The notes under the pieces were generated by a model, which worked only from the letters and a program-made list of their open reading frames with translations, was not told the DNA's origin and ran no database searches. Positions 1-12,237 of a stretch of 64,000 nt of DNA are shown one piece after another. The stretch lies in NCBI GenBank assembly GCA_964019055.1, contig OZ025209.1, forward strand, positions 1,120,197 to 1,184,196, read 5' to 3'. How positions within the stretch are numbered: the first letter of the stretch is position 1; each line of letters begins with the position of its first letter. Origin of the DNA: Anthopleura xanthogrammica. Lineage: Eukaryota > Cnidaria > Anthozoa > Actiniaria > Actiniidae. The translations under genes and the position numbers were made by a program.

Positions 1-700
1 AAAAACAACTCAAAAATATCAATACACAAGAGTAAGGACTACATTACCGGTCTAAATCACTACAATCCGCCATGAATGAATTATATTCTTGTGTTCAGGT
101 TACGAAGTAGAAATCTTTGAATTCTTGGCACGATTCGGCTTTTTCACGATAAAGCTTCAAAACCGTTCACTAAAATGAAATTTTTTATCACTTTGAAGCG
201 GCTTTTTGACCCAAAATTAAACCAGCCCGTAGAGTATTAACTGTTTTAAGTAGTACTTGTTAGTTTGGGTTGATAAGTGAAGTAAAAGAAAGAATTTTAG
301 CTGGTGAAAAGTTGGACTAATGTTACTGCATCACAGTCAAACAAGCCGCCTCCATCATTTCCTGCTGTCATGCGCAGTCCACACGTGACAAAAGCCCGCC
401 ATCTGCGAGTATTATGACGTATTGCTACGTCACAGCGGGTCTTATATAACAATACATGGCCCTGGATGAGGTGGGGTCAGGCGATAGTACAAGGTCTACA
501 ACTTGAATTTTTTTATATTCTTTTAAAATTTATCAGATGAATGGGACAAATTCGTTGAAATTATTAGAAAAATTTTCAAGGGGGAGGTGAGGGTATTTTT
601 GAACGAGAATTTTGTACTCTGCATTCCATATGGAATATATCCATTCCTATCAATCATGTCCTGTCATATTACTACTAGTTCACCTTTGACCTCTAGAAAC
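1..700. other. Gene-free AT-rich stretch
   Basis: I see no credible coding exon, RNA gene or recognisable transposon protein here. The only notable text is a TATATAA-like box near 443 following a CpG-containing stretch, which I do not interpret. Confidence 0.5.
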
Positions 701-730
701 ATTTAAGAGTATGATATTCCACAGCCGTGA

Positions 731-842
731 TAGCCTGCATTGCAGGCGTTCTTCGTTGGTTCTTTTTGGGACGGGGAGGATTGGGGAGGCCAATCCCCCC
801 CGTCCCGGAAAGAACCAACGAAGAACGCCTGCAATGCAGGCT
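731..842. mobile_element. 112-bp foldback MITE with 10-bp target duplication
   Basis: The two halves are inverted copies: the left arm starts TAGCCTGCATTGCAGGCG and the right arm ends with its reverse complement, around a short G/C-rich centre. The element is bracketed by a direct 10-bp repeat, ACAGCCGTGA, at 721-730 and 843-852. A target duplication of this size suits a Mutator-like element. It has no coding capacity, so any mobilisation would be in trans. Confidence 0.75.
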
Positions 843-1528
843 ACAGCCGTGAGCCATCCAAGGCTCAGATGTCAGCTCCTTCACTATCCAGCAAGAACTA
901 GATAAACAAGGTGAGTTGTTCTTGTACATGTGTCAGTCACTCTTTCGTAACTCCCATCTTTTCGAGCATGTCATAATATGTACCTAATTCCACTGACAGT
1001 CAATAATCAAGAACTAAGCACAGCTTTTTATAGAATAGCAACCAGACCGACAGCCATTTGAAGGGAAAATAGCGCAACATTTATTATTCGCACTAGTTTG
1101 AGTTTTTCAAACATCTTTTGGAACTTTAGTTGTACGTACCACTCAGCGCAACGTTAGTTCAGTTGTACGTGAGTGTGGGCATGTGACAACCATAAATTGT
1201 AATATGAAGGGACTTATTACATAACGAACCAAAAACTTAGCCGAGGTGTCATGTAGTCCGTCGTCGAAGTTCAAGTTCGTAAAGACATTCAATCTAGAGG
1301 CAAATCTAAAACGAGGTTAAGTCAAAACATGCAGATAAAGAATTTGTCACATGAAGACATATACCATTTTCAAGAAATGTAGCAAAAAAAGGGAGGGGGG
1401 GGGGATTATGAAAACAACGAATAAAGTTCTCAAGGACAAACGTAATCGGAATGATTAAGTTTTGCGAACTGGATTTTCTTCATCATCTCAGCATGGGCTT
1501 CCATGGCAGCCAAAGCAGTCGTGGGCAC

Positions 1529-1960
1529 GACTATAATAATACTAGACGCTCTTGGAGCGTTCACTGGGTTGCCTGTGCGAGAGCTCGCCCACTCACCAAT
1601 CCTATATACTCTATTATTTCTTACCAAAGTGTTCCTTTTGGGTTCAAAGTCCCCCTTTATTAAAAACATTTTAAATTCTAGTAAGACATTAGTGTTGCGT
1701 TACTGACTTGTCAACGCATATTATATTTCTACTTGACCTACTAGAGTACCTTTCAAGACTAGCTGATGAAATAAACATATCTATTTCAGTATCGAAACTG
1801 TTCGCTGCAAAACAAACTTTTTATCAATGTAAATACTCTTAGCCAAAATGTGTTTAACTGGTAATTTGTTTTTCCCTCAGTTTTTGTTTTCTGTATCTTC
1901 ATAAATGGAAATATTCAACAAGGAGTCTTGGCAGTTCGCTTTCTTGTAGATCACTATCAG
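1529..1960. repeat. Dispersed repeat of about 430 bp, copy A (uninterrupted)
   Basis: This stretch recurs with small differences at 22929-23698, upstream of the second member of the repeat-protein family. Shared landmarks include CTAGACGCTCTTGGAGCGTT, AGTCCCCCTTTATTAAAAAC and GAGTCTTGGCAGTTCGC. Copy A is continuous across 1931-1938, exactly where the other copy carries a 302-bp insertion, so it serves as the empty-site reference. No protein is recognisable. Confidence 0.75.
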
Positions 1961-2768
1961 CTCGTCTGACTTCTACAAGTTCTTGGAGTCAGCTTTCATC
2001 AAAGCTTTGTTTGTCACTCGTTTTGTAGTTTGTCTCTCGTTCTGTAGTTTGTCTCAGTATATTTTTTTGTATCTGAGATCTGGTAAGATCTAGTTTGATC
2101 ATAGCTAGGTAGTTTATAGATTCTCTTAGTCTATTTTGACAAGTTTGTCTAGTTCTACGATTCTCATACCGTAGTTTGCTCATAGATTCTCAAAGATAGC
2201 TCATAGATTCTCAGACTTCTCTCTTTGAGTATGTGGACCAACCCGTTCCAAAATCGCTCAATAACATCTTTTAGTGTGTGTCTACCACGTACGGCGTGTG
2301 TGTTTGTAAGTAGTTTAAGCGTAGCGTTAAAAAACCTAAAGACAATAGTACGCAGCATGCCTACAGACAAACTAGTACTTCACGAACCCTGAACGAATGA
2401 CTCAACACTAAAAACTATAAATACATCGTCCTCGATGTCGTGTGGCAACTTCATTGGACATTGGATATTGTTTACAAGTTCTCGACCAATCATGACGTGT
2501 GAAATTATGGTCTACCTGACGCCCGAAAAACGGATCTCATTTTAAGACTGGTTTGCTACCATAGCAACCCAGTAATAACTTAGGATCCTTGACAGACTTA
2601 GACTACATCTACTCAGAAAACCCCGTTCAGTTAATACTCTAAATGAGCTCAAAATCATTAAGACCCAATAATATTTGAATATTTCGTCATCTTCATACAA
2701 TTTACACGTAATGTGTAATATGTTTTTGATTACGATGCGTTTCACATAACGTTTGAAGGTATAGTAGA
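1961..2768. other. Gene-free stretch with short T-rich imperfect repeats
   Basis: The stretch contains degenerate repeats of TAGTTTGTCTC-like and CATAGATTCTCA-like words around 2020-2220. I see no convincing exon or transposon protein. Confidence 0.4.
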
Positions 2769-3804
2769 TTCCGAAGCTCGTTTAGCCTGCGTAGCAGGCC
2801 CTAGTGAGGAGCTATATTACAAGGGAAAATCTTTATACGTTATCATGATAATTGTAATTCGTGCAGCCGAACGAAAACCTAGGTTATGTCGGACATAACC
2901 TGGGTTTTCGTTCGGCTGCACGCAGGCTAGGTAATTGGTGATGATTAGAATGCAAATTTTGGTCTGTTTGTATCACAGTCCCAGTGTCTCTCCACCAAAT
3001 GTGTTACAGCAGAGACTAAGTTCAATATCTTTACTGACAAAAAGCAAAGCACCAGAGGGGACCAGAGGGTGGATGAATTGAAAATGTTACTCGCATTTGC
3101 ATCTTATCTGACTTGTCTAGATGTTAAAGTGTAAACAAATAAGTCGCTCCGTAATTCAATGGTTATTATAAACGGTCTTCTTCCATATCTTCGACACATA
3201 ACCTTCGATATATACATAACCATGGTTTCTGGAAAATCTGGGGTTGCTGGAATCACAAAAGAGATATCTAGAGCAGTTTGATGTGTAAATGATTGTCTGA
3301 CTCTCTTTAAAATAGCTTGACCTCTTCCCGACCTCTTGCATGAATGGCTTCAATAGAGATTTCGCCGTTTTGAACTCATATATAGCGAGAAAAGCATATT
3401 TTATTCACATTTTTATTTTAGTTTTAAAGTAAGAAATCATCTAAAGGCAGATAGAATTCTATTCTTGTTACCCCCTTCCCTCCTCCCTCCCGAACATTTC
3501 TAATAGGCAAACAAATAAAAATCAAAACACACAAGTCTAACTGGACAAATTTTAGGTCTTGTAAAATACTTTATCTTCTCTTGAAAATCTCGGCTATCGA
3601 GGCGTAGTTCATATATCCACCTTCAGATTGTATATCGGCTTGTTTCAATAAAGTTAGTCACCGAAAACCTACAAACCTGAGACCTATGAGGATATTGAGA
3701 GTGGTGTCCCAAATAAGGATTCACGTGAATTAACTTATCGTTTAGCAATATTTTATTCCTCCTCCTCGCGAGGGCCTGCTACGCAGGCTAAACGAGCTTC
3801 GGAA
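2769..3804. mobile_element. Non-autonomous TIR element of about 1.04 kb
   Basis: The ends are inverted copies: 2769 onward reads TTCCGAAGCTCGTTTAGCCT and continues through GCGTAGCAGGCCCT, and the same string is found in reverse complement ending at 3804. No transposase is visible inside. An alternative reading is a smaller element at 2783-2929, because a TAGCCTGCGT end recurs inverted at 2920-2929. I see no clear target duplication, so the boundaries are uncertain. Confidence 0.5.
2861..2921. repeat. Near-perfect 61-bp palindrome
   Basis: Two 30-base arms (GTGCAGCCGAACGAAAACC at the outer left, its complement at the right) surround one central base, with a single mismatch. It could extrude as a cruciform. 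It lies inside the putative TIR element at 2769-3804. Confidence 0.85.
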
Positions 3805-4463
3805 GTTCCGATGTTCAAGTCGTACTTTGCCGGAAGTTCATAACGAGCTTTGTTGGCGAACTTCGAACTTACTTCCCGCGGAAGTTCGGTAACAGGTCCT
3901 TTCGCTCCTCGTCTCCCGCGAAATTGGTTTCGCGGGGGGACGCGTAGCTAAAGCCTGACCACGGGCGCCAGAGTCGCCTCCACGTTTGGATTAAAAGTAA
4001 CGCTTTATTTTGTTTTCAACGGTCTAATAAAGCTGCTTTGGTACGGCTGACCTTTAGTAGTGAATAAACATGTAGCTCCGATCTCAATCTCGTGATGTTA
4101 GTCTGTTTAATATTAAGAACTGATCGTGGGTCACTCGATATTAATCGGTAACGTACTTCACGAGGTCGAAGCTAGCCTTAATCTTATTGTTTTCAGTCTG
4201 CCGAAATCCGTACTAGGTTTACGTCACTGCTATGGACAGTGATGACAGATTTCCCATGAATTCCTAATCAAACCAAGTAACTGAATTAGCCTTCAAAGGC
4301 TGAGGAAAAGACTGTGGGTCGAGTTGGCATTGTCGTGCGTTGTGGGACTGTCTTTGGGGAAGAAATAGACGCCATCTTGGAAAAATGTCTCCTAAAACAG
4401 TCCCACATATTCTAAATGCACCATTATATTCTTTTTTTCATCCTAGAAAGCCAATGAACGAAC
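3805..4463. other. Upstream region of the SLC22-type gene
   Basis: No separate gene is seen. A pyrimidine-rich tract ending in CCTAG at about 4444 lies just before the start codon. It could be the acceptor of an intron in the 5' UTR, in which case an untranslated exon lies farther upstream. That is inference only. Confidence 0.4.
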
Positions 4464-7400
4464 ATGGCGGACTCATCCGAAAAGCGCAAATCGGCTGTGT
4501 TGGAGAAGGAAAGACTGGAATTTGACGATGTCTTTAAGCACAACATCAATGAGTTTGGTTGCTATCAGAACGTGTTGTACTGGTTGACATTCTACCTTTT
4601 TATTCCTCTTGGTCTGCAGTTTGGTCTTATGGTGTATGTCACAGGGACGCCTAATTTCCATTGTGCAACTGCTAACGTCACGTGTGCAGATGGAAAATGT
4701 TGTGATGAATGTACAGAGTACACCTTTGATGGGCCATTTACGAGTATTGTTTCCGAGGTAGGTTACTAAGCAACGAGGCTGAAAAATGATGCGCATGCGC
4801 AAAATTGTTTAAAAACTTGGCTGCTGACACACTTCAGTCGCATCTCACAAGAAAATTTCCAGGTAAAAACATTTTAGTACAAGCTTTAGAAAATCTATAT
4901 ACAATAAAAAAAACTTTAGGCAATGGTTGATTGATTAAAATTTCATATATAATCCAAATTGGAATTTAGAATGGCGTAGAAAACCGGAGAACCCGGAGAA
5001 AACCCCTCAAAGCACAGTAGAGAACCAACAAACAACTCTACTCACATAAGATATAATTAGCAGCGCACGCCATCCGTGCTTCCCATATCCCGCTAAGATC
5101 GAGGCTAGCTGCAGTATGGATACGGTACATGGCGCACTGCATTGTTGCGTGACTTCCTTCTTGAGCAGCGGTAATGCAATCACCTCTCACCTCTGAAGTC
5201 TCGATTTATCACATTCTTTTTTCTTTCTTTCTTTCTTTTCAGTGGAATCTTATCTGTGGCCGCGCAAAGCTTGGTGCCACATCCCAAGCCGTGTTCCTGG
5301 TAGGGATGTTGCTAGGGTCTGTTATATCTGGCATCGTGTCGGATTATTTTGGCAGACGAATATGTATATTTTCTAGTCTGCTACTGATGGTAAGGATTCT
5401 TATGTGGAATAGGTTTATTTTGTTCTTTCATTGAGACATTCCCATCTTCTTCACTTCCGGCTCTTTCTCATCCATCCCTCTTCCATTTTCTCTATTCCCC
5501 TTTCACTATCTACTTTCCTCGCTCCTTCCTTAGTTCCTTCCTTCGTTTCTCCCTTTCTTCCTCTTTATGATTATTATAGTTATCCCTCTCTCTCTCTCTC
5601 TCCCTCCTTCCTTCCTTACTTCCTCCCTCCCTGATCTTCCCTCCCCCTTTCTTTCTTCTAGCTTAGCTTCATGATTATTCCTTCTCGTATTGTATCATTC
5701 CTATCATGTCCTAGTCACCTTTCGTGAAAATAATGAGAGGCAATCCTGCGCTCCTTATGTAAGACAATCGCACCAATTATTTCATATACAATGAATACCG
5801 TAGTAAACATTGTCCTTAATCATGATACTGATATTCATATACAGTTATACTGTAATGAGTCTCTTTATAATCACCCACATAACTGATACGAGGTTCTCTA
5901 GGTTCTCTGTACAGGTATCTCATCTGCCGCGGATTGTTTATCCCTGTTTCTTCTCCTTCGCTTTGGTTCAGGGTTCTCAATAGCAGGTGTCATGTTAACA
6001 CAGTATGTTTACGTCATGGAGTTGGTTGGACCGTCCAAGCGAACGCAGTCTGGTAAAGTGACTGACTTTGGATGGGTTCTTGGCGCCTGCTTCACTGCAA
6101 TGCTTGGTTACCTGATCAGAGAATGGCGGGTTTTGCTTTTAGTTGGCAGTGCGCCTGGTCTTTTATTCCTATTGACTTTCAAGTGAGTTTTTCCCTGCAG
6201 GGGAATCAAGGGTGGCGTAGCGGTAGTACGCTCGCTTTTCACCTCGGGGTCCCGGGTTCGACTCCCATACTCGGCATCACGCGTGAATAGAGTTTGTTAG
6301 GTCTCTCTTGATTAGAGGATTTTCTCCGGGTTCTCTCTTTATCCTCTTCCACAAAACCCAGCACATGTGCACTAATTACAATTCAATCTATGAGTTAGAC
6401 GTGCCCTGACTTAGGTCAGCCCAGAGCTAAGTTCTTTCAGGGTTCGATCTGTGAGTTAGTCATGTTCTGACTTAGATCAGCCCAGAGGTTGTTTCAGTGT
6501 TAGATCTGTGAGTTAGCCGTGCCCTGACTTAGATCAGCCCAGAGGTTGTTTCAGGGTTCGATCTGTGAGTTAGTCATGTTCTGACTTAGATCAGCCCAGA
6601 GGTTGTTTCAGGGTTCGATCTGTGAGTTAGTCATGTTCTGACTTAGATCAGCCCAGAGGTTCTTTCAGGGTTTGATCTGTGAGTTAGCCATGCCCTGACT
6701 TAGATCAGCCCAGAGGTTGTCTCAGGGTTCAATCTGTGAGTTAGCCATGCCCTGACTTAGATCCGCCCAGAGGTTGTTTCAGGGTTAGATCTGTGAATTA
6801 GCCATGCCCTGACTTAGATCAGCCCAGAGGTTGTTTCAGGGTTCAATCTGTGAGTTAGCCATGCCCTGACTTAGATCAGCCCAGAGGTTGTTTCAGGGTT
6901 CAATCTGTGAGTTAGCCATGCCCTGACTTAGATCAGCCCAGAGGTTGTTTCAGGGTTCAATCTGTGAGTTCGCTGTGCCCTGACTTAGATAGGCCCAGAG
7001 GTTGTCTCAGGGTTCAATCTGTGAGTTAGCCGTGCCCTGACTTAGATCAGCCCAGAGGTTGTTTCAGGGTTCAATCTGTGAGTTAGCCGTGCCCTGACTT
7101 AGATCAGCCCAGAGGTTGTCTCAGGGTTCAATCTGTGAGTTAGCCATGCCCTGACTAAGATCAGCCCAGAGGTTGTTTCAGGGTTCAATCTGTGAGTTCG
7201 CTGTGCCCTGACTTAGATAGGCCCAGAGGTTGTCTCAGGGTTCAATCTGTGAGTTAGCCGTGCCCTGACTTAGATCAGCCCAGAGGTTGTTTCAGGGTTT
7301 GATCTGTGAGTTAGCCATGTCCTGACTTTGATCAGCCCAGAGGTTGTTTCAGGGTTCAATCTGTCAGTTAGCCATGCCCTGACTTAGATCAGCCCAGAGG

Positions 7401-10400
7401 TTGTCTCAGGGTTCAATCTGTGAGTTAGCCATGCCCTGACTTATATCAGCCCAGAGGTTGTTTCAGGGTTCTATCTGTGAGTTAGCTGTGCCCTGACTTA
7501 TATCAGCCCAGAGGTTGTTTCAGGGTTCTATCTGTGAGTTAGCTGTGCCCTGACTTAGATCAGCCCAGAGGTTGTTTCAGGGTTCAATCTGTGAGTTAGC
7601 CATGCCCTGACTTAGATCAGCCCAGAGGTTGTTTCAGGGTTCTATCTGTGAGTTAGTCATGCCCTGACTTAGATCAGCCCAGAGGTTGTTTTAGGGTTCT
7701 ATCTGTGAGTTAGCCATGCCCTGACTTAGATCAGCCCAGAGGTTGTTTTAGGGTTCTATCTGTGAGTTAGCCATGCCCTGACTTAGATCAGCCCAGAGGT
7801 TGTTTCAGGGTTTGATCTGTGAGTTAGCCATGCCCTGACTTAGATCAGCCCAGAGGTTGTTTCAGGGTTCAATCTGTGAGTTAGCCATGCCCTGACTTAG
7901 ATCAGCCCAGAGGTTGTTTCAGGGTTCAATCTGTGAGTTAGCCATGCCCTGACTTAGATCAGCCCAGAGGTTGTTTCAGGGTTCAATCTGTGAGTTAGCC
8001 GTGTTCTGACTTAGATAGGCCCAGAGGTTGTCTCAGGGTTCAATCTGTGAGTTAGCCATGCCCTGACTTAGATCAGCCCAGAGGTTGTTTCAGGGTTCAA
8101 TCTGTGAGTTAGCCATGCCCTGACTTAGATCAGCCCAGAGGTTGTTTCAGGGTTCAATCTGTGAGTTAGCCATGCCCTGACTTAGATCAGCCCAGAGGTT
8201 GTTTCAGGGTTCAATCTGTGAGTTAGCCGTGTTCTGACTTAGATAGGCCCAGAGGTTGTCTCAGGGTTCAATCTGTGAGTTAGCCATGCCCTGACTTAGA
8301 TCAGCCCAGAGGTTGTCTCAGGGTTCAATCTGTGAGTTAGCCATGCCCTGACTTAGATCAGCCCAGAGGTTGTTTCAGGGTTCAATCTGTGAGTTAGCCA
8401 TGCCCTGACTTAGATCAGCCCAGAGGTTGTTTCAGGGTTCAATCTGTGAGTTAGCCGTGTTCTGACTTAGATAGGCCCAGAGGTTGTCTCAGGGTTCAAT
8501 CTGTGAGTTAGCCATGCCCTGACTTAGATCAGCCCAGAGGTTGTCTCAGGGTTCAATCTGTGAGTTAGCCATGCCCTGACTTAGATCAGCCCAGAGGTTG
8601 TTTCAGGGTTCAATCTGTGAGTTAGCCATGCCCTGACTTAGATCAGCCCAGAGGTTGTCTCAGGGTTCAATCTGTGAGTTAGCCATGCCCTGACTTAGAT
8701 CAGCCCAGAGGTTGTTTCAGGGTTCAATCTGTGAGTTAGCCATGCCCTGACTTAGATCAGCCCAGAGGTTGTTTCAGGGTTCAATCTGTGAGTTAGCCAT
8801 GCCCTGACTTAGATCAGCCCAGAGGTTGTCTCAGGGTTCAATCTGTGAGTTAGCCATGCCCTGACTTAGATCAGCCCAGAGGTTGTCTCAGGGTTCAATC
8901 TGTGAGTTAGCCATGCCCTGACTTAGATCAGCCCAGAGGTTGTCTCAGGGTTCAATCTGTGAGTTAGCCATGCCCTGACTTAGATCAGCCCAGAGGTTGT
9001 CTCAGGGTTCAATCTGTGAGTTAGCCATGCCCTGACTTAGATCAGCCCAGAGGTTGTCTCAGGGTTCAATCTGTGAGTTAGCCATGCCCTGACTTAGATC
9101 AGCCCAGAGGTTGTCTCAGGGTTCAATCTGTGAGTTAGCCATGCCCTGACTTAGATCAGCCCAGAGGTTGTTTCAGGGTTCAATCTGTGAGTTAGCCATG
9201 CCCTGACTTAGATCAGCCCAGAGGTTGTTTCAGGGTTCAATCTGTGAGTTAGCCATGCCCTGACTTAGATCAGCCCAGAGGTTGTCTCAGGGTTCAATCT
9301 GTGAGTTAGCCATGCCCTGACTTAGATCAGCCCAGAGGTTGTCTCAGGGTTCAATCTGTGAGTTAGCCATGCCCTGACTTAGATCAGCCCAGAGGTTGTT
9401 TCAGGGTTCAATCTGTGAGTTAGCCGTGCCCTGACTTAGATCAGCCCAGAGGTTGTTTCAGGGTTCAATCTGTGAGTTAGCTGTGTCCTGACTAAGATCA
9501 GCCCAGAGGTTGTTTCAGGGTTCAATCTGTGAGTTAGCCATGCCCTGACTTAGATCAGCCCAGAGGTTGTCTCAGGGTTCAATAAAACCTTTCGTTTTTC
9601 AATCACTGGACTCTTTTTACACCGTAAGTTCATCCCAGAAGCGCGGAAAACAGATAGCCGTGAAATGACGAAGTATTTATAGATTTCTGATTCATTATTT
9701 TCTCGACTTAAGATTTATACCAGAAACAGCTCGCTGGCTTTTCGTGCACGACAAGCTTGATGACGCGCATGCTGTTTTGATGAAGTGCGCTGACAAGGAG
9801 CGCGTAAAGCCTGATGAAGTGCGTAAGGTTTTGGAAGATCTACAGAAAGATGAACAAGAAAGGGCCAAGATCGATGTAAAGAAAGTGTCCCCTCTGGATA
9901 TGATAAAGACCCCTAAACTACGGAAAAGAACGATTATTTTGTGCTACAACTGGTGAGAACCAGGGAATTTTAGAGGCCTATCACTTGGGGGGAGGGGTAG
10001 GAAGCGTGGAGGTTGGCGAGAGGGAGGAAGAAAGGAGTATGGTATGTGTTCGTGTATCTCCCGATAAGATATTTATATCCCTCCTTCCTTCCTTACTTGC
10101 TTGCTTCCTTACTTGCTTGCTTCCTTTCTTCCTTGCTTCCTTCCTTCCTTGATTCGACCCTGATTCGTTTTACCCTTGCTTCCTTGCTTCCTTGCTTCCT
10201 TGCTTCCTTGCTTCCTTGCTTCCTTGCTTCCTTGCTTCCTTGCTTCCTTGCTTCCTTGCTTCATTCCCCTTTGTTCTCCCTTTGTTCTCCCCTTCTTACT
10301 CTCTTTCTTCTTCTTTTTCTTCTTCTTCAGTTCTCAGTTTTTTCTCTCTTCTCAATTATCTTCTTAATTTAGTCTTAGACATTCATATATTTTACACTGT

Positions 10401-12172
10401 TCGATCCTATTCATTCCAGGTTTGTTGTCAGTATTGTCTACTTCGGCTTTGTTCTGTACGTGACTAGTTTGTCAGGGGATGTCTACCTGAACTTCTTCAT
10501 CATGTCCGTCATTGATCTCGTGCACACTCCTATCGTTTGGTTTGTACTGCAGAAGTAAGTTGGAAAAATAATTTCCTTTTGAAAAAGAAAAAGTGAGAAT
10601 CGAATGAAGGATGGAAGGAATGGGAAAAGAAGAAAAAGGGGCAAAATGGTAGAATGGGTGGGTGGGTGGACGGACGGACGGTTGGACAGAAGGATAGATG
10701 ATGGATGTTAACAGCAAGCAGGGTTAAGTTCTCTATTTGATGTTTAAAAAAGAAACTTTTGTCATTTGCAGGTTTGGTCGTCGGATTTCTTACTTCTCGA
10801 TCATGATGATTGGCGGTGTGGCATGTATATTAGTGTTAGCTGTACCCAAAGGTATTAAAAAGGCACAAATCCACAGCAATCTCGAGCTCATTAACATAAG
10901 TCACAGAAAGTACACTGCGAGCAGTCCCTCTATTTTCCTTGGTCAGTGTTTGGTTTTTCGTTAATTTTCCTTTCATCATATCGTCTCACTATTTTTTTAT
11001 AGATTATACTGCATTAGTAACAACTATTGCTATGATTGGAAAGTTTTGCGATACAGCCGCCTTCTCTACTATATATCTGTACACTAGTGAACTGTACCCA
11101 ACCGTCATCAGGTGTATATAGGCTTAATTTGCATCATCACGTGATGGTGGCCATGGCATGAGGCAGGGACAACTGAATCTGGCCTAATCTAATTTACATG
11201 AGAAAGGATTCAGTTTCCAAGGGGAAAAGACTCTATTGTTGTACCTCCTGTCATGGCTGCCATCACGTATATTATTTACTGTAGTCTGTTGTACCATTCA
11301 TCTATGAGGGTCCAAAATCTCTCATGGAAGTGCCAAGCTACTAAAGTTCAGATTTATGGAAAATCCCTCCCATCTCCACTATTGTGGCACAAAGAAGAGC
11401 TCGCTTCGGAGGCCACTGCATCAGAGCCAAAGACCAGGTCATCTCCGACATCATCTAGTAGAGACTCTCGTGCCCAAACAGAGGAACTAGTCCCCTCGCT
11501 TATCCCGACACTTAAACTAGGGACCGGCACTGGCTTAATACTAGCTATAAACGAACTTGGGTGCGCAATGTTGAACAAAAGTCAATAGCTTAAAACAGTG
11601 TCTCTGATCCCGACGGAAGTCGACTGATGATGATGATGATCTATACACCAATGGCCTGTGTTCAAATGTATAAAACTTTGATACCTTTTAATGCATACCT
11701 TTTAATACCTTTGTCTTTCATTTTGTTTTTGCATCAGAAACATTGCCATGGGAACCTCTTCGATGTGCGCGCGCCTTGGTGGGATTATTGCACCATACAT
11801 AGTGATGATGGTAAGTTTATGTCGAACCATACGTACCCTACCCATTTATCTTCCACACGTGTAAAATTGCTTTTGACATCTTTTTTATTACACAGATAGC
11901 ACTTACACTAAGGTCTACTTATTTTTATATAACAGGCGCAGCTTCCAGGCATAAATCTGACGCTCCCAATTGTGATATTTGGCATATGCACATTGACTGC
12001 TGGTATAGCATCACTATGGTTACCTGAAACACTAAATTCCGGCATGCAGCAAACTATCGAAGAAGCAGAAGAAGCACCAGAAGACTACAGTATTCCTATC
12101 TGTGGGAAACGAAGGGCCGTGGAGGAGAATGTCCAGGATGTAAATGCTGATGAATGTGAGAGCGCCCTGTGA
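4464..12172 (+). CDS. SLC22-family organic cation/anion transporter-like protein (9 exons)
   Basis: This is a major-facilitator membrane carrier of the SLC22 type, a family that moves organic ions across the plasma membrane. I join exons 4464-4757, 5243-5389, 5902-6182, 9713-9952, 10420-10554, 10772-10851, 11003-11111, 11738-11810 and 11936-12172. All have GT donors and AG acceptors, and the phases agree, giving 531 codons, close to the usual 530-560. TM1 lies near residues 37-60. A short extracellular loop follows with Cys residues and NVT, then SE-WNLIC, matching the SLC22 SEWxLVC region across the exon 1/2 junction. The MFS signature GIVSDYFGRR is at about 128-137, PETARWL at about 244-250, a second FGRR follows, then YTSELYPTVIR, and WLPET with TIEEAEE near the C-terminus. 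For exon 3 I chose the acceptor at 5900-5901 because the one at 5913-5914 breaks the frame. Substrate cannot be told. The loop between TM1 and TM2 looks shorter than in vertebrate OCTs. Confidence 0.9.
4973..5165 (-). mobile_element. tRNA-type SINE copy in intron 1
   Basis: Read on the minus strand this copy contains the string GTGAGTAGAGTTG, then TTGTTGGTTCTCTACTGTG, then a block ending in TTTTCTCCGGGTTCTC. The same order occurs at 59565-59745 and, more decayed, at 6204-6380. It lies in intron 1 of the SLC22-type gene, antisense to it. Confidence 0.6.
5437..5660 (+). repeat. Pyrimidine-rich low-complexity tract (TTCC/CTCT)
   Basis: Intron 2 of the SLC22-type gene holds imperfect CTTCC and TCTC repeats. 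Open frames across it come from low base complexity and are not counted as genes. Confidence 0.7.
6204..6380 (+). mobile_element. tRNA-headed SINE copy in intron 3
   Basis: The head has an A-box-like TGGCGTAGCGGTAGTACG and a B-box-like GGGTTCGACTCCC about 45 bases later, the internal pol III promoter layout of a tRNA-derived SINE. It is followed by the family core GTTTTCTCCGGGTTCTCTC in slightly altered form. The cloverleaf is not intact, so I do not call a functional tRNA. The minisatellite begins directly at its 3' side. Confidence 0.65.
6385..9583 (+). repeat. 57-bp minisatellite, about 56 units
   Basis: The unit is 57 bp; one phase begins TCAGGGTTCAATCTGTGAG and contains GCCCTGACTTAGATCAGCCC. 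Edge copies are the most divergent and central copies are nearly identical. Variant units recur exactly 228 bp apart: AGTTAGCCGTGTTCTG at 7993, 8221 and 8449, and AGTTCGCTGTG at 6967 and 7195. That is a higher-order repeat of four units. The array lies wholly inside intron 3 of the SLC22-type gene and should vary in length between individuals. Confidence 0.95.
10080..10265 (+). repeat. (CTTGCTTC)n microsatellite in intron 4
   Basis: Near-perfect CTTGCTTC octamers run through this part of the intron, followed by a TTC-rich tail to about 10335. Long open frames here are artefacts of the repeat. Confidence 0.9.
11140..11268. mobile_element. 130-bp foldback element in intron 7
   Basis: The ends are inverted: CGTGATGGTGGCCATGGCATGA on the left and, in reverse complement, ACGTGATGGCAGCCATGACA on the right. 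Internal words such as TTTACATGAGAAAGGATTCA also occur in reverse orientation near 55775-55800, so it belongs to a dispersed family. Confidence 0.6.
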
Positions 12173-12237
12173 TGAATGCTGTGGAAGCTCTGCCATGGAG
12201 GACCAATAGACCCTTTTCAATTTCCTACGCTCATTTA

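Noticed and set aside
6204..6285. Functional tRNA gene in intron 3
   Set aside because: A and B boxes are good, but there is no full cloverleaf, and a SINE core follows directly.
6385..9583. CRISPR-like regular repeats
   Set aside because: The 57-bp units are contiguous with no unique spacers, lie in an intron of an animal gene, and have no cas genes nearby. It is a minisatellite.
10013..10467. Leu/Pro/Cys-rich open frames
   Set aside because: They arise from the CTTGCTTC repeat in intron 4 of the transporter gene.
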